Position numbers and translations under genes: made by a program. Positions 11,060 to 25,006 of a DNA stretch of 64,000 nt are shown one piece after another; the stretch's first letter is position 1, and each line of letters starts with the position of its first letter. This DNA is from Chamaelirium japonicum. Its lineage: Eukaryota; Streptophyta; Magnoliopsida; Liliales; Melanthiaceae. Where the stretch lies: contig OX393551.1 of assembly GCA_947650365.1 (NCBI GenBank), forward strand, positions 94,772,697 to 94,836,696, given 5' to 3'. The notes under the pieces were generated by a model. That model saw only the letters and a list, made by a program, of their open reading frames with translations. It did no database searches and was not told where the DNA came from.

Positions 11060-14000
11060 ACTTCTTAATGATATAATTAAATCTTTCTGTTCGCTTCTCT
11101 CTTCTCCCATAGATTAGAGTTTCCCATAGATTGCTTAGGCTCTAGGTAAGCTTATCCTATAAATAATATACGACCCCTTTAGGGTGGGGCACGTTTAATG
11201 GCTCTACTCCACTTCTCAATAATATAATTAAATCTCTCTGTTCTCTTTTCACTTCTCCCATAGATTAGGGTTTCCCATATATTGCTTAGGACCTAAGTAA
11301 GCATACCCTATGAATAATATACAAACCCATTAGGGTGTGGCACATTTGACGGCTTTGTCTTTCTTCCATCTCACAACACGTTATTAGCACGAACATGTCG
11401 AGCCCAGCTGACTAGTTACAAGAAAACGGAGAGAGAAACGAAGTCAGAAGAGAGAGAAGAAGAGAGAAGAGAATGGAGATATAAACCAAGAGATAAGTAA
11501 GTAGAAGTCCTGCTCCAGTCCATTGGCCACGGGTATAGGTGTAAAGTAAGAAGGAATCTAAATTCCAAAACTCTACTTCCTAATATTTATATGACCCCAT
11601 TAGAGTGGGGCACATTTGATGGCTCTCTCTTTCTCCCATCTCATAACACGTTATCAGCATGAACATATCGATCGCAACGGACTAGTCATAAGAAAACGGA
11701 GAGAGAAATTAATACAGAAGTGGCGTTTTGGAATTTAGATTCCTTCTTACTTCACACCTATACCCGTAGCCAATGGAGTGTAGCAGAACTTCTTCTTTCT
11801 TCTCTCTTTATTTATCTATCCATGCTCTAGTCCATTGCCCACGGGTATAGATGTGAAGTAAGATGGATGGCTATCCACCGTCGTATCTCTCCCATGGATT
11901 AGGGTTTCCTATAGATTGCATAGGCTCTAAGTATGCTTACCCGATAAATAATATGCAACCCCTTTAGGGTAAGGCACATTTAACGGCTCTCCCTTTCTCC
12001 CATCTCATAATACATCATCAGCACGAACATATCGAGCCCAGCCGACCAGTCACAAGAAAACGGAGAGAGAAAAGAAGACAAAAGAGAGAGAAGAAGAGAG
12101 AAGAAAACGGAGACATAAACGAAAGGAGATAAGAAAAGAAGTCCTGCTCCAGTCCATTAGCCACGGGTATAGGTGTGAAGTAAGAAGGATTCTAAATTTT
12201 AAAACTCCACAAAAGAGAGAGAAGAGGAGAGAAGAGATTTCCTGTAGATTGTTTAGACCCTAAGTAAGCTTACCCTATAAATAATATACGACCCTTTTAG
12301 GGTAGGGCACGTATAACGACTCTTTTTTTCTCCCATCCCACAATATGTTATCATCACAAATATATCAAGCCCAGTCGACCAGTCAGAAGAAAATGAAAAA
12401 AAAAGTAAATATAGAAGAGAGAAGAAGAGAGAAAAGAACGGATAAATAAACGAAGAGAAAAAAGAAAAAAAGTCATGCTCCAGTCCATTGGCTATGGGTA
12501 TAGGGTTCAAGTAAGAAGGAATCTAAATTCCAAAACTCCATAGAAGAGTGAGAAGAAGAGACAAGAGAAAGCACAGATAAATAAAGAGAGAAGAAGTCTT
12601 GCTCCAATCCATTGGCCACGGGTATAGATGTGAAGTCAGAAGTAATCTAAATTCAAAAACTCCACAGAAGAGAGAGAAGAAGAGAGAAGAAAACTGAGAG
12701 AGAAACAAAGACAAAAGAAAGAGAAGAAGAGAGAAGAGAACGGAGAGAAAAATAAAGAGAGAAGAGAGAAGAAGTTCTACTCTAGTACATTCGCCACGGG
12801 TATAGCTGTCCATCATCGTGTTGTGAGTAGAGAGAAGAAGAGAGAAGAGAACTGATAGATAAACGAAGAGAGAAGTCCTGCATTAGTCCATTGGCCACGG
12901 GTGTAGGTGTGAAGTAAGAAGGAATCATGCTGATAACGTATTATGAGATAGGAGACATTATATTATTGAGAAGTGGAGTTTTGGAATTTAGATTCCTTCT
13001 TACTTCATACCTATACCCGTCGCCAATGTACTGGAGCAGGACTTATTCTCTCTTTTATCTTCGTTTATGTCTTCGTTCTCTTCTCTCTCATGTCTTCATT
13101 TCTCTCTCCGTTTTCTTATGACTGGTCTGCTGGGCTCGACATTTTCGGGCAGATAATGTAAAGTGAGATAGGAAAAAGAGAGAGCCGTCAAACGTTCCCC
13201 ACCCTAAAGGGGTCATATAAATATTGAGAAGTGGAGTTTTTGAATTTAGATTCCTTCTTACTTCACACCTATACCCGTGGCGATTTGACTGGAGCAGGAC
13301 TTCTTCTCTCTTTTCCCTTTGTTTATCTCTTCGTTCTCTTGTCTCTTTTTCTCTCTTCTCACACGGGTATTGGTGTGAAGTACGAAGGAATCTAAATTTC
13401 AAAACTCCACAGAAGAGAAAGAATAAGAGAGAAAAGAATGGAGAGATAAATGAAGAGAGAAAAGAGAAGAAGTCATGCTCCAATCCCTTCGCCACAAATA
13501 TAGGTGTAAAGTAAGAAGGAATCTAAATTCAAAAACTTTACATCCCAATATTTATACGACCCCTTTAGGGTGGGGCACATTTGACGGCTTTCTCTTTCAC
13601 CCATCTCACAACACGTTATTAGAACAAACATGTTGAGCCCAGCCGACTAGTCATAAGAAAACAAAGAAAGAAACGAATACAAAAGTAAAGTTTTGGAATT
13701 TAGATTCCTTCTTACTTCACATAATTAGTCATAGCCAATGGACTGGATCAAGACTTCTTCCTTGTTCTCTCTTTATTTATTTCTCCGTGCTCCTATCCAT
13801 TGGCCACAGGTATAGGTGTGAAGTAAAAAGGATGGCCGTCCACCATCGAATGTCTCCGTTCTCTTCTCTCTTCTTTTCTTTCTTCTATCTTCGTTTCTCT
13901 TTCTGTTTTCTTGTGACTGGTCGGGTGGGCTCGACATGTTCGTGCTGATAACGTGATGTGAGAAGGAAGAAAGAGAGAGCCGTCAAACATGCCCCACCCT

Positions 14001-17000
14001 AAAGGGGTCGAATATTATTTTTAGGATAAGCTTACTTAGGGCCTAAGCAATCTATAGGAAACCCTAATCTATGGGAGAGGAGAGAAGAGAACAGAGAGAT
14101 TTAATTATATTATTGAGTAGTGGAGTTTTGGAATTTAGATTCCTTCTTACTTCATACCTACACCCGTGTCGAATGGACTGGAGTAGGACTTCTTCTCTTT
14201 CTCTCTTCGTTTATCTCTCCGTTCTCTTCTCTCTTCTTCTCTCTTCTCACACGTGTATAGGTGTGTTGTAAAAAAGAATCTAAATTCCAAAACTCTCTAG
14301 AATAGAGAGAAGAAGAGAGAAGAGAATGGAGAGATAAATAAAGAGAGAAGAAGTTCTGCTCTAATCCATTGGTCACGGATATAGGTGTGAAGTAAGACAG
14401 AATCTAAATTCCAAAACTTTACTTCTCAATATTTATACGACCCCTTTAGGGTGGGGCACGTTTGACGGCTTTATCTTTCTCTCTCTTCTATCTTTGTTTC
14501 TCTCTCTGTTTTTTTATGATTGGTCGGCTGGGCTCGACATGTTCGTGCTGATAATGTATTGTTAGATAGGAGAAAGAGAGAGCAGTCAAATGTGCCCCAC
14601 CCTAAAGGGGTCGTATAGTATTTATTGAATAAACTTACTTAGGGCCTAAGCAATCTATGGAAAACCCTATTCCATGGGAGAAGAGAGAAGATAACGGAGA
14701 GATTTAATTATATTATGGAGAAGTAGATTTTTGGAATTTAGATTCCTTCTTACTTCACATCTATACCCGTGGCCAATGGACTGGAGCAGGACTTGTTCTC
14801 TCTTCTCTTTGTTCTCTCTGTTCTCTTCTCTCTTCTTCTCTCTGTTCTATTTTCGTTTCACTCTCCGTTTTAGTATGACTTGTCGGCTAGGCTAGACATG
14901 TTCGTGCTGATAATGTGTTGTGAGATGGGAGAAAGAGAGAGCCGTCGAACGTGCCTTGCCCTAAAAGGGTCATAAATATTGAGAAATGGAATTTTGGAAT
15001 TTAGATTCCTTCGTACTTCATACCTATATCCCTAGCCAATAGATTGAAGCAGGACTTTTTCTCTCTAAATATTCATCTGATCGTTAAACTCCACCTCACG
15101 AGAAAACGGAGAGAGAAATGAAGACAAAAGAGAGAGAAGAAAAGAGAAAAGAATAGAAAGATAAACGAAGAGAGAAAAGAGAAGAACTCCTGCTCCAGTC
15201 CATTGGCCACGGTTATAGGTGTGAAGTAAGAAGGAATCTAAATTCCAAAACTCTACAAAAGAGAGAGAAGAGAATGGAGAGATAAATGAAGATACTATTG
15301 AGAAGTTGAATTTTGGAATTTAGATTCCTTCTTACTTCACACCTATACCCGTGGGGAATGGACTAGAGAAGGACTTCTTCTCTCTTCTTTCTCAATATTT
15401 ATTTAATTAGCTTACTTTATATTATTTATATTAAAAAATAATTAAATAAGTACATAATTAAACAATTAAAAATATTAAATATTTTACTAAAAACTTAATT
15501 ATTAAATTATTTAAATTATTAAATAATTTAAATGAAGACAGAAGATAGAGAAGAGAGAAGAAGTCCAGCTCCAGTCCATTCTCGACGGGTATAGGTATAA
15601 TGTAAGAAGAAATCTAAATTCCAAAACTCCACTTCTCAATAGTATCATCTCAATGTTATTTTGATTATCATAGTAAATTTTCTTCTCTCTTCGTTTTAAT
15701 TAAATGATTAATTTAATTAAAAAAATTATAGTAATATTACTATGATAATCATAATAACGTTGAGATGATACTATTGAGAAGTGGAGTTTTGGAATTTAGA
15801 TTTCTTCTTACTTCACACCTATACCCGTGGCCATTGGACTTGAGTAGGATTTCTTTTCTCTTCATTTATCTCTCCGTTCTCTTCTCTCTTCTCTCTTCTT
15901 CTCTCTCTTCTGTATTCGTTTCTCTCTCCGTTTTCTTGTGACTGGTCGGCTGGGCTCGATATATTCGTGCTGATAATATATTGTGAGATGGGAGAAAGTG
16001 AGAACCGTCAAATGTCCCCCACCCTAAAGGGGTCGTATATTATTTATAGGGTAAGCTTACTTACGGACTAAGCAATCTATGGAAAACCCTAATCTATGGG
16101 AGAAGAGAGAAGAGAACAGAGATATTTAATATATTTTTGAGAAATGGAGTTTAAGAATTTAGATTCCTTCTTACTTTACACCTATACGCGTGGCCAATGG
16201 ACTAGAACATGACTTCTTCTCTCTTCTATCATCGTTTATCTCTTCGTTCTCTTCTTTTTTCTTCTCTCTCTTCGTTTCTCTCTCCATTTTCTTGTGACTA
16301 GTCGGCTGGGCTCGACATGTTCGTGCAGATAACGTGTTGTGAGATGAGAGATGAAGAAAGAAGAGAACGGAGAGATAAACGAAGAGAGAAGAGAGAAGAA
16401 GTCATGTTTCCGTCTATTCGCTACGGGTATAGGTATAAAGTAAAAGGAAATCTAAATTCCAAAACACCACTTCTTAAAATTTATATGACCCCTTTAGGGT
16501 GGGGCATGTTTGATTGCTCTCTCTTTCTCCCATCTCACAACACATTATTAGCATGAATATGTCGAACCTAGCCGATCAGTCACAAGAAAACGGAGAGAGA
16601 AATATTGATAGAAAAGAGAAGAAGAGAGAAAAGAACAGAGAGATAAATGAAGAGAGAAGATAAGTCCTGCTCCAGTCCATTGGCCACGGGTACATGTGAG
16701 AAGTAAAAAGGAATCTAAATTCTAAAACTCTATTTCTAAATAACATAATTAAATCTCTCCGTTCTCTTCTATTTTCTTCCATGGATTAGGGTTTCCCACA
16801 GATTGCTTAGGCCCTAAGTAAGCTTACCCGATAAATAATATACGATCCATTTAGGGTGGGGCACATTTGACAGGTCTCTCTTTCTACCATCTCATAACAC
16901 TTTATCAGCACGAACATGTCGAGACCAGCCGATCAGTTGCAAGTAAACAGAGAGAGAAACGAAGACAGAAGAGAGAGAAGAAGAGAGAAGAGAATGAAAA

Positions 17001-17110
17001 GATAAACGAAGACAAAAGAGAGAAGAAGTCCAGCTCCAGTCCATTAGCCATGGGTATAGGTGTGAAGTAAGAAGAAATCTAAATTCAAAAACACTATTTT
17101 TGTCTTTGTT
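11060..17110. repeat. Large segmental duplication, copy 1
   Basis: A 6-kb ordered series of LTR/leader fragments that recurs from 18,585 to 24,120. Shared rare junctions include CTCTACTCCACTTCTCAATA (about 11,200 and 18,705), ATAGCTGTCCATCATCGTGT (about 12,801 and 19,403), an isolated short AT core (15,395 and 22,388), the CTCGACGGGTATAGG variant (15,585 and 22,569) and GAGATGAGAGA at an inverted junction (16,343 and 23,340). Offsets drift from about 7,500 to 6,620 to 7,000, so there are several internal indels. PBS copies on the plus strand start near 11,376, 11,644, 12,008, 12,340, 13,608, 16,540 and 16,895. Minus-strand copies end near 13,160, 13,960, 14,562, 14,922, 15,987 and 16,342. Confidence 0.7.
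15556..15860. repeat. Foldback palindrome of about 300 bp
   Basis: The left arm reads CCAGTCCATTCTCGACGGGT ... CCAAAACTCCACTTCTCAAT, then the AGTATCATC and GATTATCATAGTAA blocks. The right arm repeats these in inverse order (TTACTATGATAATC, GATGATACTATTGAGAAGTG, TTTTGGAATTTAG, CCCGTGGCCATTGGACT). The centre is near 15,700 in a short TTTTAATTAAATGATTAATT stretch. It is built from two facing leader ends with almost all of the AT core lost. Confidence 0.7.
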
Positions 17111-18584
17111 TCTCTCTCCTTTTTCTTGTGACTGGTCGGGTAGGCTCGACATGTTCGTACTGATAATGTGTTGGGAGAAGAGAGAAGAGAATTGAGAGAT
17201 AAACAAAGAGAGAATAAGTCCTACTCTAATCCATTCGTTATGGTTATAGGTATGAAGTAAGAAGGAATCTAAATTCCAAAACTCTACTTCTCAATAATGT
17301 AATTAAATCTCTTCGTTCTCTTTCTCCCATCTCATAGCACATTATCAGTACGAACATGTCGAGCCTAGCCGACTAGTCATAAGAAAACGACGAAAGAAAC
17401 GAAGACAGGGGAGAGAGAAGAAGATAGAAGAGAACGGAGAAATAAACGAAGAGAGAAAAGAGAAAAATTCCTACTCCAGTCCATTGGCCTCGGGTATAGG
17501 TGTGAAGTAAAAAGGAATCTAAATTTGAAAACTCCACTTTTCAATATTTATACGATCCCTTTATGGTGGGGCATATTTAATGGCTCTCCCATTCTCCTAT
17601 CTCACAACACGTTATCAATATGACATGTCAAGCCCAACTGATCAGTCATAAGAAAATAGAGAGAGAAACGAAGACCGAAGAGAGAGAAGAAGAGAGAGGA
17701 GAACAGAGAGATAAACAAAGAGAGAAGAGAGAAGAAGTCCTACTCCATTCCATTGGCAAGAAAACAGAGAGAGAAATAAAGACAGAAGTAGAGTTTTAGA
17801 ATATAGATTCCTTCTTACTTCATACCTATACCCGTGGCCAATGGACTGGGCAAGACTTCTTCTCTCTTCTCTCTTCGTTTATCTCTCTATTCCCTTCTCT
17901 CTTCTTCTATCTCTTCTGTCTTTGTTTCTCTCTCCGTTTTGTTACGACTGGTCGGTTGGGCTCGACATGTTAGTACTGGTAACGTGTTATGAGATGGGAG
18001 AAAGAAAGAGCCGTCAAATGTGCCCCACCCTAAAGGGGTCGTATATTATTTATAGGGTAGGCTAACTTAGAGCCTAAGCAATCTATGGAAAACTTTAATC
18101 CATGGGAGAAGAGAGAAGAGAACGGATAGATTAAATTATATTATTGATAAGTAGAGTTTTGGAATTTAAATTCTTTCTTACTTCACACCCATACTCGTGA
18201 CCAATGGACTAGAACAGGACTTCTTCTCTCTTCTCTCTTTATTTATCTCTTCGTTCTCTTCTGTCTAATTCTCTCTCTTCTGTCTTCCTTTCTCTATCCG
18301 TTTTCTTGTGACTGGTCGGTTGGGCTCGACATGTTCGTGCTGATAACGTATTATGAGATAGGAGAAAGGAAGAACCGTCAAATGTGCACCAAAACTCTAC
18401 TTCTTATTAGTTTTATCTCAACTTTATTATGATTATCATAATAATGTTATTAAATCATTAGGGATTAGTGTTTCCCTCCGTTCTCTTCTAGTATCATCTC
18501 AACGTGCAACATAGTAACGTTATTATGATTATCATAGTATCATCTCAACCTACGTTTTTAAATTAAATTAATTATTAAATTAAA
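17111..18584. mobile_element. Mosaic of element fragments between the two duplication copies
   Basis: Plus-oriented PBS copies start near 17,334 and 17,605; minus-oriented ones end near 17,990 and 18,355. The order 16,340-18,430 recurs at about 60,600-62,350. At 18,420-18,560 the GATTATCATAGT/ATCATCTCAACGT block is repeated in short tandem fragments. No genes. Confidence 0.6.
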
Positions 18585-21500
18585 TCTCTCCGTTCTCTTC
18601 TCTTTTCTCCCATAGATTACGTTTTCCATAGATTTCTTAGACGCTAAGTAAGTTTACCCTATAAATAATATACGACCCCTTTAGGGTGGGGCACGTTTGA
18701 TGGCTCTATTCCACTTCTCAATAATATAATTAAATATCTCTGTTCTCTTCTCTCTTATCCCATGGATTAGTGTTACCCATAGATTACTTAGGACCTAAGT
18801 AAGCATACCCTATGAATAATATACGACCCCTTTAGGGCGGGGCACGTTTGACAGCTCTCTCTTTCTCTTATCTCATAACACATTATCAAAACAAACATAT
18901 TGAGCCTAGCCGACCAGTCACAAGAAAACAGAGAGAAAGAAACAAAGACAGAAGAGAGAGAAGAAGAGAGAAGAGAACATTAAGATAAATGAAGAGAGAA
19001 GACCAGTTGACCAGTCGCAAGAAAATGAAGAGAAAAATGAAGATAGAAGAGAGAAGAAACGAGAAGAGAATGGAGATATAAACAAAAAAAGAAGAGAGAA
19101 GAAGTCCTGCTCCAGTCCATTGGCCATGGGTATAGGTGTTAAGTAAGATGGAATCTAAATTCCAAAACTCCACAGAAAAGAGAGAAGAAGAGACAAGAGA
19201 AAGGAAAGATAAATGAAGAGAGAAGAGAGAAGAAGTCCTACTCCAGTCCATTGGCCATGGGTATAGGTGTGAAGTAAAAAGGAATCTAAATTCGAAAACT
19301 CCCCAGAAAAGAGAGAAGAAGAGAGAAGAAAACGGAGAGAGAAATAAAAACAAAAAAGAGAGAAGAAGAGAGACGAACTTCTACTCCAGTCCATTCGCCA
19401 CGAGTATAGCTGTCCATCATCGTGTTGTGAGTAAAGAGAAGAAGAAAGAAGAGAACAGAGAGATAAACAAAGAGAGAAGAGAAAAGAACTCCTGCTCCAG
19501 GCCATTGGCCACGGGTATAGGTATGAAGTAAGAAGGAATCTAAATTCCAAAACTCCACTTCTGTCTTCATTTATCTCTCCATTTTTTTACGACTGGACTC
19601 GACATGTTCGTGCTGATGACGTGTTGTGAGATGGGAGAAATTATATTAGTGAGAAGTGGAGTTTTGGAATTTAGATTCCTTCTTACTTCACAACTATACC
19701 CGTGGCCAATGGACTGGAGCAGGACTTATTCTCTTTTTTATCTTTGTTTAACTCTCCGCTCTCTTCATCTCTCTCTTTTGTCTTCATTTCTCTCTCTGTT
19801 TTCTTGCGATTGGTCGGTTGGGCTTGACATGTTCGTGCTGATAACTGTGGTGAGATAGAAAAAAGAGAGAGCCATCAAACGTGCCCCACCCTAAAGGGGT
19901 TATATAAATATTGAGAAGTGGAGTTTTGGAATTTAGATTCCTTCTTTCTTCACACCTATACCTATGGTGAACAGACTGGAACATGACTTCTTCTCTCTTC
20001 TCTCTTCGTTTATTTCTCCGTTATCTTCTCTCTTCTTACACGGGTATATGTATGAAGTAAGAAGGAATCTAAATTTCAAAACTCCACAGAAGGGAGCAAA
20101 GAAGAAAGAATAGAATGGAGAGATAAATGAAGAGAGAAGAGAGAAGAAGTCCTACTACAGTCCATTGGCCATGGATATAGGTGTGAAGTAAGAAGGAATC
20201 TAAATTCCAAAACTTTACTTCCCAATATTTATACGACCCCTTTAGGGTAGGGCACATTTGATAGCTCTCTCATTCTCCCAACTCACAAAACGTTATCAAC
20301 ACGAATATGTCGAGCCCAGATGACCAGTCATAAGAAAACGGAGAGAAAAACGAATACAGAAGTAGAGTTTTGAATTTTAGATTCCTTCTTACTTCACAAC
20401 TATACCCGTAGCCAATCAACTAGAACATGACTTCTTCTTTCTACTCTCTTCATTTATCTCTCTATGCCCCAGTCTATTGGACACGGGTATAGGTGTGAAA
20501 TAAGAATCCACCGTCGGATCTATCCCATGGATTAGGGTTTCCTTTAGATTGCTTTGGTCCTAAGCAAGCTTACCTTATAAATAATATACGACCCTTTTAG
20601 GGTGGGGCACGTTTAACGGCTCTCTATTTCACCCATCTCATAACATATTATCAGTATGAACATGTTGAGACCAGCCGACCAGTCACAAGAAAACGGAGAG
20701 AGAAACGAAGACAGAAGTGGAGTTTTGAAATTTAGATTCCTTCCTACTTCACACCTATACCCGTGGCGAATAGACTAGAGCAGGACTTCTTTCTACTTTT
20801 TTTATCTCTCTGTTCTCTTTTCTCTTCTTCTCTCTCTTTTATCTTTATTTCTCTCTCCATTTTCTTGTGACTGGTCGGCTGGGCTTGACAAGTTCGTACT
20901 GATAATGTGTTGTGAGATGGAAGAAAAAGAGAGCCGTCAAATATGCCCCACCCTAAAAGGGTCATATAAATATTAAGAAGTGGAGTTTTGGAATTTAGAT
21001 TCCTTCTTACTTCACACCTATACCCGTGTCCAGTGGACTGGAGCATGAGTTCTCTTCTCTCTTTATTTATCTATCTGTTCTCTTCTATCTTTTTCTCTCT
21101 CTTTTATTATTATTTTTCTCTCCGTTTACTTGTGATTGGTCGGCTGGGCTCGATCTGTTCGTGCAGATAACGTGTTATGAGAAGGGAGAAAGAGAGAGCC
21201 ATCAAACGTACCCCACCCTAAAGGGGTCGTATATTATTTATTGGGTAAGCTTACTTAGGGCCTAAACAATCTATGAGAAACCCTAATCCATGGGAAAAGA
21301 GAGAAAAGAATAGAGAGATTTAATTATATTATTGAGAAGTAGAGTTTTAGAATTTAGATTCCTTCTTACTTTATAGCTATACCTGTCGTGAATGGACTGG
21401 AGCTGGACTTCTTCTCTCTTTGTTTATCTCTCTGTTGTCTTCTCTCTTCTTCGGTTTTCTCACACGGGTATCGATATGAAGTAAGAAGGAATCTAAATTC

Positions 21501-24120
21501 CAAAACTCCACTTCTCAATTTTTATACGACCCCTTTAGGGTAGGGCATATTTGACGGCTCTTTCTTTCTCTAACTTCTGTCTTTGTTGCTCTCTCCGTTT
21601 TCTTGTAACTGGTCGACTGGGCTCCATATATTCGTGCTGATAATGTGTTGTGAGATGGGAGAAAGAGAGAGCAGTCAAACATGCCCCACCCTAAAGGGGT
21701 CGTATATTATTTATTGGGTAAACTTACTTAGGGCCTAAGCAATCTATAAAAAACCCTAATCAATGGGAGAAGAGAGAAGAGAACAGGAAGATTTAATTAT
21801 ATTATTAAGAAGTGGAGTTTTGGAATTAAGATTCCTTCTTACTTCACATCTATACCTGTGGCCAATGGACTGGAGCAGGACTTCTTCTCTCTTCTCTATT
21901 CGTTTATCTCTTCATTCTCTTCTCTCTTCTTCTTTCTCTTCTGTCTTTGCTTCTCTCTCTATTTTCTTGTGACTCAGCTGGGCTAGACATAGTCATGCTA
22001 ATAACGTGTTGTGAGACGGGAGAAAGAGAGAGCCGTCAAACTTGCCCCACTATTAAGGGGCAGTATAAATTTTGAGAAGTAGAGTTTTGGAATTTAGATT
22101 CCCTCTTACTTCACACCTATACCCATGGCCAATGGACTGGAACTGGACTTCGAAGTGAGAAAAGAGAAGAAGTCCTGCTCCAGTCCATTAGCCACGGGTA
22201 TAGGTGTGAAGTAAAAAGGAATCTAAATTCCAAAACTCTAAAGAAGAGAGATAAGAAGAGATAAGAGAACGGAAAGATAAATGAAGATACTATTGAGAAG
22301 TGGAGTTTTGGAATTTAGATTCCTTCTTACTTCACACCTATACCCGTAGCGAATGGACTTGAGAAGAACTTCTTCTCTCTTCTCTCTCAATATTTATTTA
22401 ATTAGTTTACTTTATATTATTAATATTAAAAAAATAATTAAATAACTAGATAATTAAATAATTAAATAAATTAATTATTTTACTAAAAACCTAATTATTA
22501 AATTATTTAAATTATTAAATAATTTAAAGAAATATAGAAGAGAGAAGAAGCCCTGCTCCAGTCCATTCTCGACGGGTATAGGTATGAAGTAAGAAGAAAT
22601 ATAAATTCCAAAACTCCACTTCTCAATAGTATCATCTCGTTATTTTGATTATCATAGTAAATTCTCTTCTCTCTTCGTTTTAATTAAATGATTAATTTAA
22701 TTAAAAAATATATAGTAAAATTACTATGATAATCATAATAACTTTAAGATGATACTATTGAGAAGTGGAGTTTTAGAATTTAGATTCCTTCTTACTTCAC
22801 ACCTATACCCGTACGTGGCCATTGGACTCAAGCAGGACTTCCTCTCTCTTTTCTCTTTGTTTATCTCTCCATTCTCTTATATCTTCTCTCTTCTTCTCTC
22901 TCTTCTGTCTTCGTTTCCCTTTCCGTTTTCTTGTGACTGGTTGGATGGGCTCGACATGTTCATGCTGATAACATGTTGTGAGATGGAAGAAAGAGAGCCA
23001 TCAAACGTGCCTACCGTAAAGGGGTCATATATTATTTATAGGGTATGCTTACTTAGGGCCTCAGGAATTTATGGAAAACCCTAATCTATGGGAGGAGAGA
23101 GAAGAGAACGGAGAGATTTAATTATATTATTGAGAAGTGAAGTTTTAGAATTTAGATTCCTTCTTACTTTACACCTATACCCGTGGCCAATGGACTAGAG
23201 CAGGACTTCTTCTCTCTTCTATCATCGTTTATCTATCTGTTCTCTTCTCTCTTCTTCTCTCTCTTCTGTCCTCGTTTCTCTCTCTATTTTTTTGCGACTG
23301 GTCGGCTGGGCTCGACATGTTCATGCTAGTAACGTGTTGTGAGATGAGAGAAGAATAGAGAAAAGAACAGAGAGATAAACGAAGAGAGAAGAGATAAGAA
23401 GTCCTGCTCTTGTCCATTCACCATGGGTATAGATGTAAAGTAAAAAGGAATCTAAATTCCAAAACTCCGCTTCTTAATATTTATACAACCCCTTTAGGGT
23501 GGAGCATATTTGATAGCTCTCTCTTTCTCTCATCTCACAACACATTATCAGCACGTATATGTTGATCCCAGCCGACCAATCACAAGAAAACGGATAAAGA
23601 AACGAAAACAGAACTGAGAGAACAAGAGAGAAGAGAACGGAGAGATAAACAAAGAGAGAAGAGAGAAGAAATCATGCCCGAGTCCATTGGCCATGGGTAC
23701 AGGTAAGAAGTAAGAAGGAATCTAAATTCAAAAACTCTATTTCTAAATAATATAATTAAATCTCTTTGTTCTCTTCTCTTTTCTCCTATGGATTAGGGTT
23801 TCCTATAGATTTCTTAGACCCTAAGTAAGCTTACCCGATAAATAATATACGACTCCTTTAGGGTGGGTCACATTTGACGGCCCTCTATTTCTCCCATCTC
23901 ATAACATATTATTAGCACGAACATGTCGAGACCATATGACCAGTCGCAAGAAAACAGAGGGAGAAATAAAGACAAAAGAGAGAGAAAAAGAGAGAAGAGA
24001 ATGGAGAGATAAACAAAGAGAGAAAAGAGAAGAAGTCCTGCTCAATTCCATTAGCCACGGGTATAGGTGTGAGGTAAGAAAGAATCTAAATTCAAAAACT
24101 CCACTTCTATCTTTGATTCT
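18585..24120. repeat. Large segmental duplication, copy 2
   Basis: Collinear partner of 11,060-17,110. It shares the same unusual junctions and is interrupted by indels. One example is a leader insertion near 18,990-19,080 with a second GACCAGTTGACCAGTCGCAAG block. Plus-oriented PBS copies start near 18,876, 20,286, 20,640, 23,538 and 23,902. Minus-oriented copies end near 19,850, 20,915, 21,180, 21,650, 22,012, 22,980 and 23,343. No coding sequence recognised. Confidence 0.7.
22548..22850. repeat. Foldback palindrome, partner of 15,556-15,860
   Basis: The same arms and centre as the copy at 15,556: CAATAGTATCATCTCGTTAT and GATTATCATAGTAA facing TTACTATGATAATC and GATGATACTATTGAGAAGTG across TTTTAATTAAATGATTAATT. 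The right arm carries a duplicated ACGTG at about 22,810. It is part of the large duplication. Confidence 0.7.
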
Positions 24121-24875
24121 CTCTCTATTTTCTTGTGACTGGTCGGTTGGTCTCGATATGTTCGTGCTGATAACGTATTATAAAATGGGAGAAATAGAGA
24201 GTTACCAAATGTGCCCCACCCAAAAGGAGTCGTATATTATTTATAGGGTAAGCTTACTTAGGGCCTAACCAACCTATGAAAAACCCTAATCTATGGGAGA
24301 AAATAGAAGAGAACGGAGAGATTTAATTATATTATTTAGAAATGGAGGTTTGGAATTTAGATTCCTTTTTACTTCACCCCTATACCCGTGGCCAATGGAC
24401 TGTAGCAGGACTTCTTCTCTCTTCGTTTATCTCTCCGTTCTTTTCTCTCTTCTTCTATCTCTTCTATCTTCGTTTCTCTCTCCGTTTTCTTGCGACTGGT
24501 CGGCTGGGCTCAAATGTTCGTGCTGATAACGTGTTATGAGATGGGAGAAAAAGAGAGCCATCAAAACTCTACTTCTCAATAGTATCATCTCAATGTTATT
24601 ATGATTATCATGGTAATGTTACAATAATTTTTTAATTAAATAAATTATTTATTAAATAATTTAATAATTAAGTTTTTGGTAAAATAATTAATTTATTTAA
24701 TTATTTAATTATCTAGTTATTTAATTAAAATTTATTGTTTTATGTATTTATTATTATTATATTATTTAATAATTAAATTAGGTAACTATTTAATTATTTA
24801 AATTATTAAATAGAGAAATAATGATTTTAAAAAATTAAATAAATTATAAAATATTTAATTATAAAATATTACAAC
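24121..24875. mobile_element. Minus-oriented leaders followed by a plus-oriented AT core
   Basis: Two minus-oriented leader/PBS copies (ending near 24,185 and 24,538). At 24,563 the recurrent GCCATCAAAACTCTACTTCT junction switches to a plus-oriented leader end. An AT core of about 270 bp follows (24,605-24,875) and ends at an LTR start. No genes. Confidence 0.55.
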
Positions 24876-25006
24876 TTTTAATAGATCATTCGATCGGATG
24901 GCTGTCCACCGTCGGATCTCTCCTGTAGATTAGGGTTTTCCATAGATTGCTTAGGCCCTAAGTAATTTTACCCTATAAATAATATACGACCCATTTAGAG
25001 TGGGGC
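24876..25006 (+). mobile_element. LTR truncated at its 3' end
   Basis: Begins TTTTAATAGATCATTCGATC after the ACAAC that precedes other LTRs. Contains GTCCACCGTCGGATCTCTCC, GGCCCTAAGTAA, CCCTATAAATAATATACGAC and GTGGGGCAC. It then jumps to GAACATATCGATCTC inside the leader, so about 45 bp of LTR end and PBS are missing. Confidence 0.7.

Noticed and set aside
3802-24539. Many 60-150 codon frames rich in Leu, Ser and Phe, or in Glu, Arg and Lys, in the LTR-element field
   Set aside because: These are translations of the pyrimidine/purine leader (CTCTTCTCTC or GAGAGAAGAG) and repeat with the unit. The hydrophobic ones resemble membrane peptides only because CTC/TTC/TCT codons give Leu, Phe and Ser.
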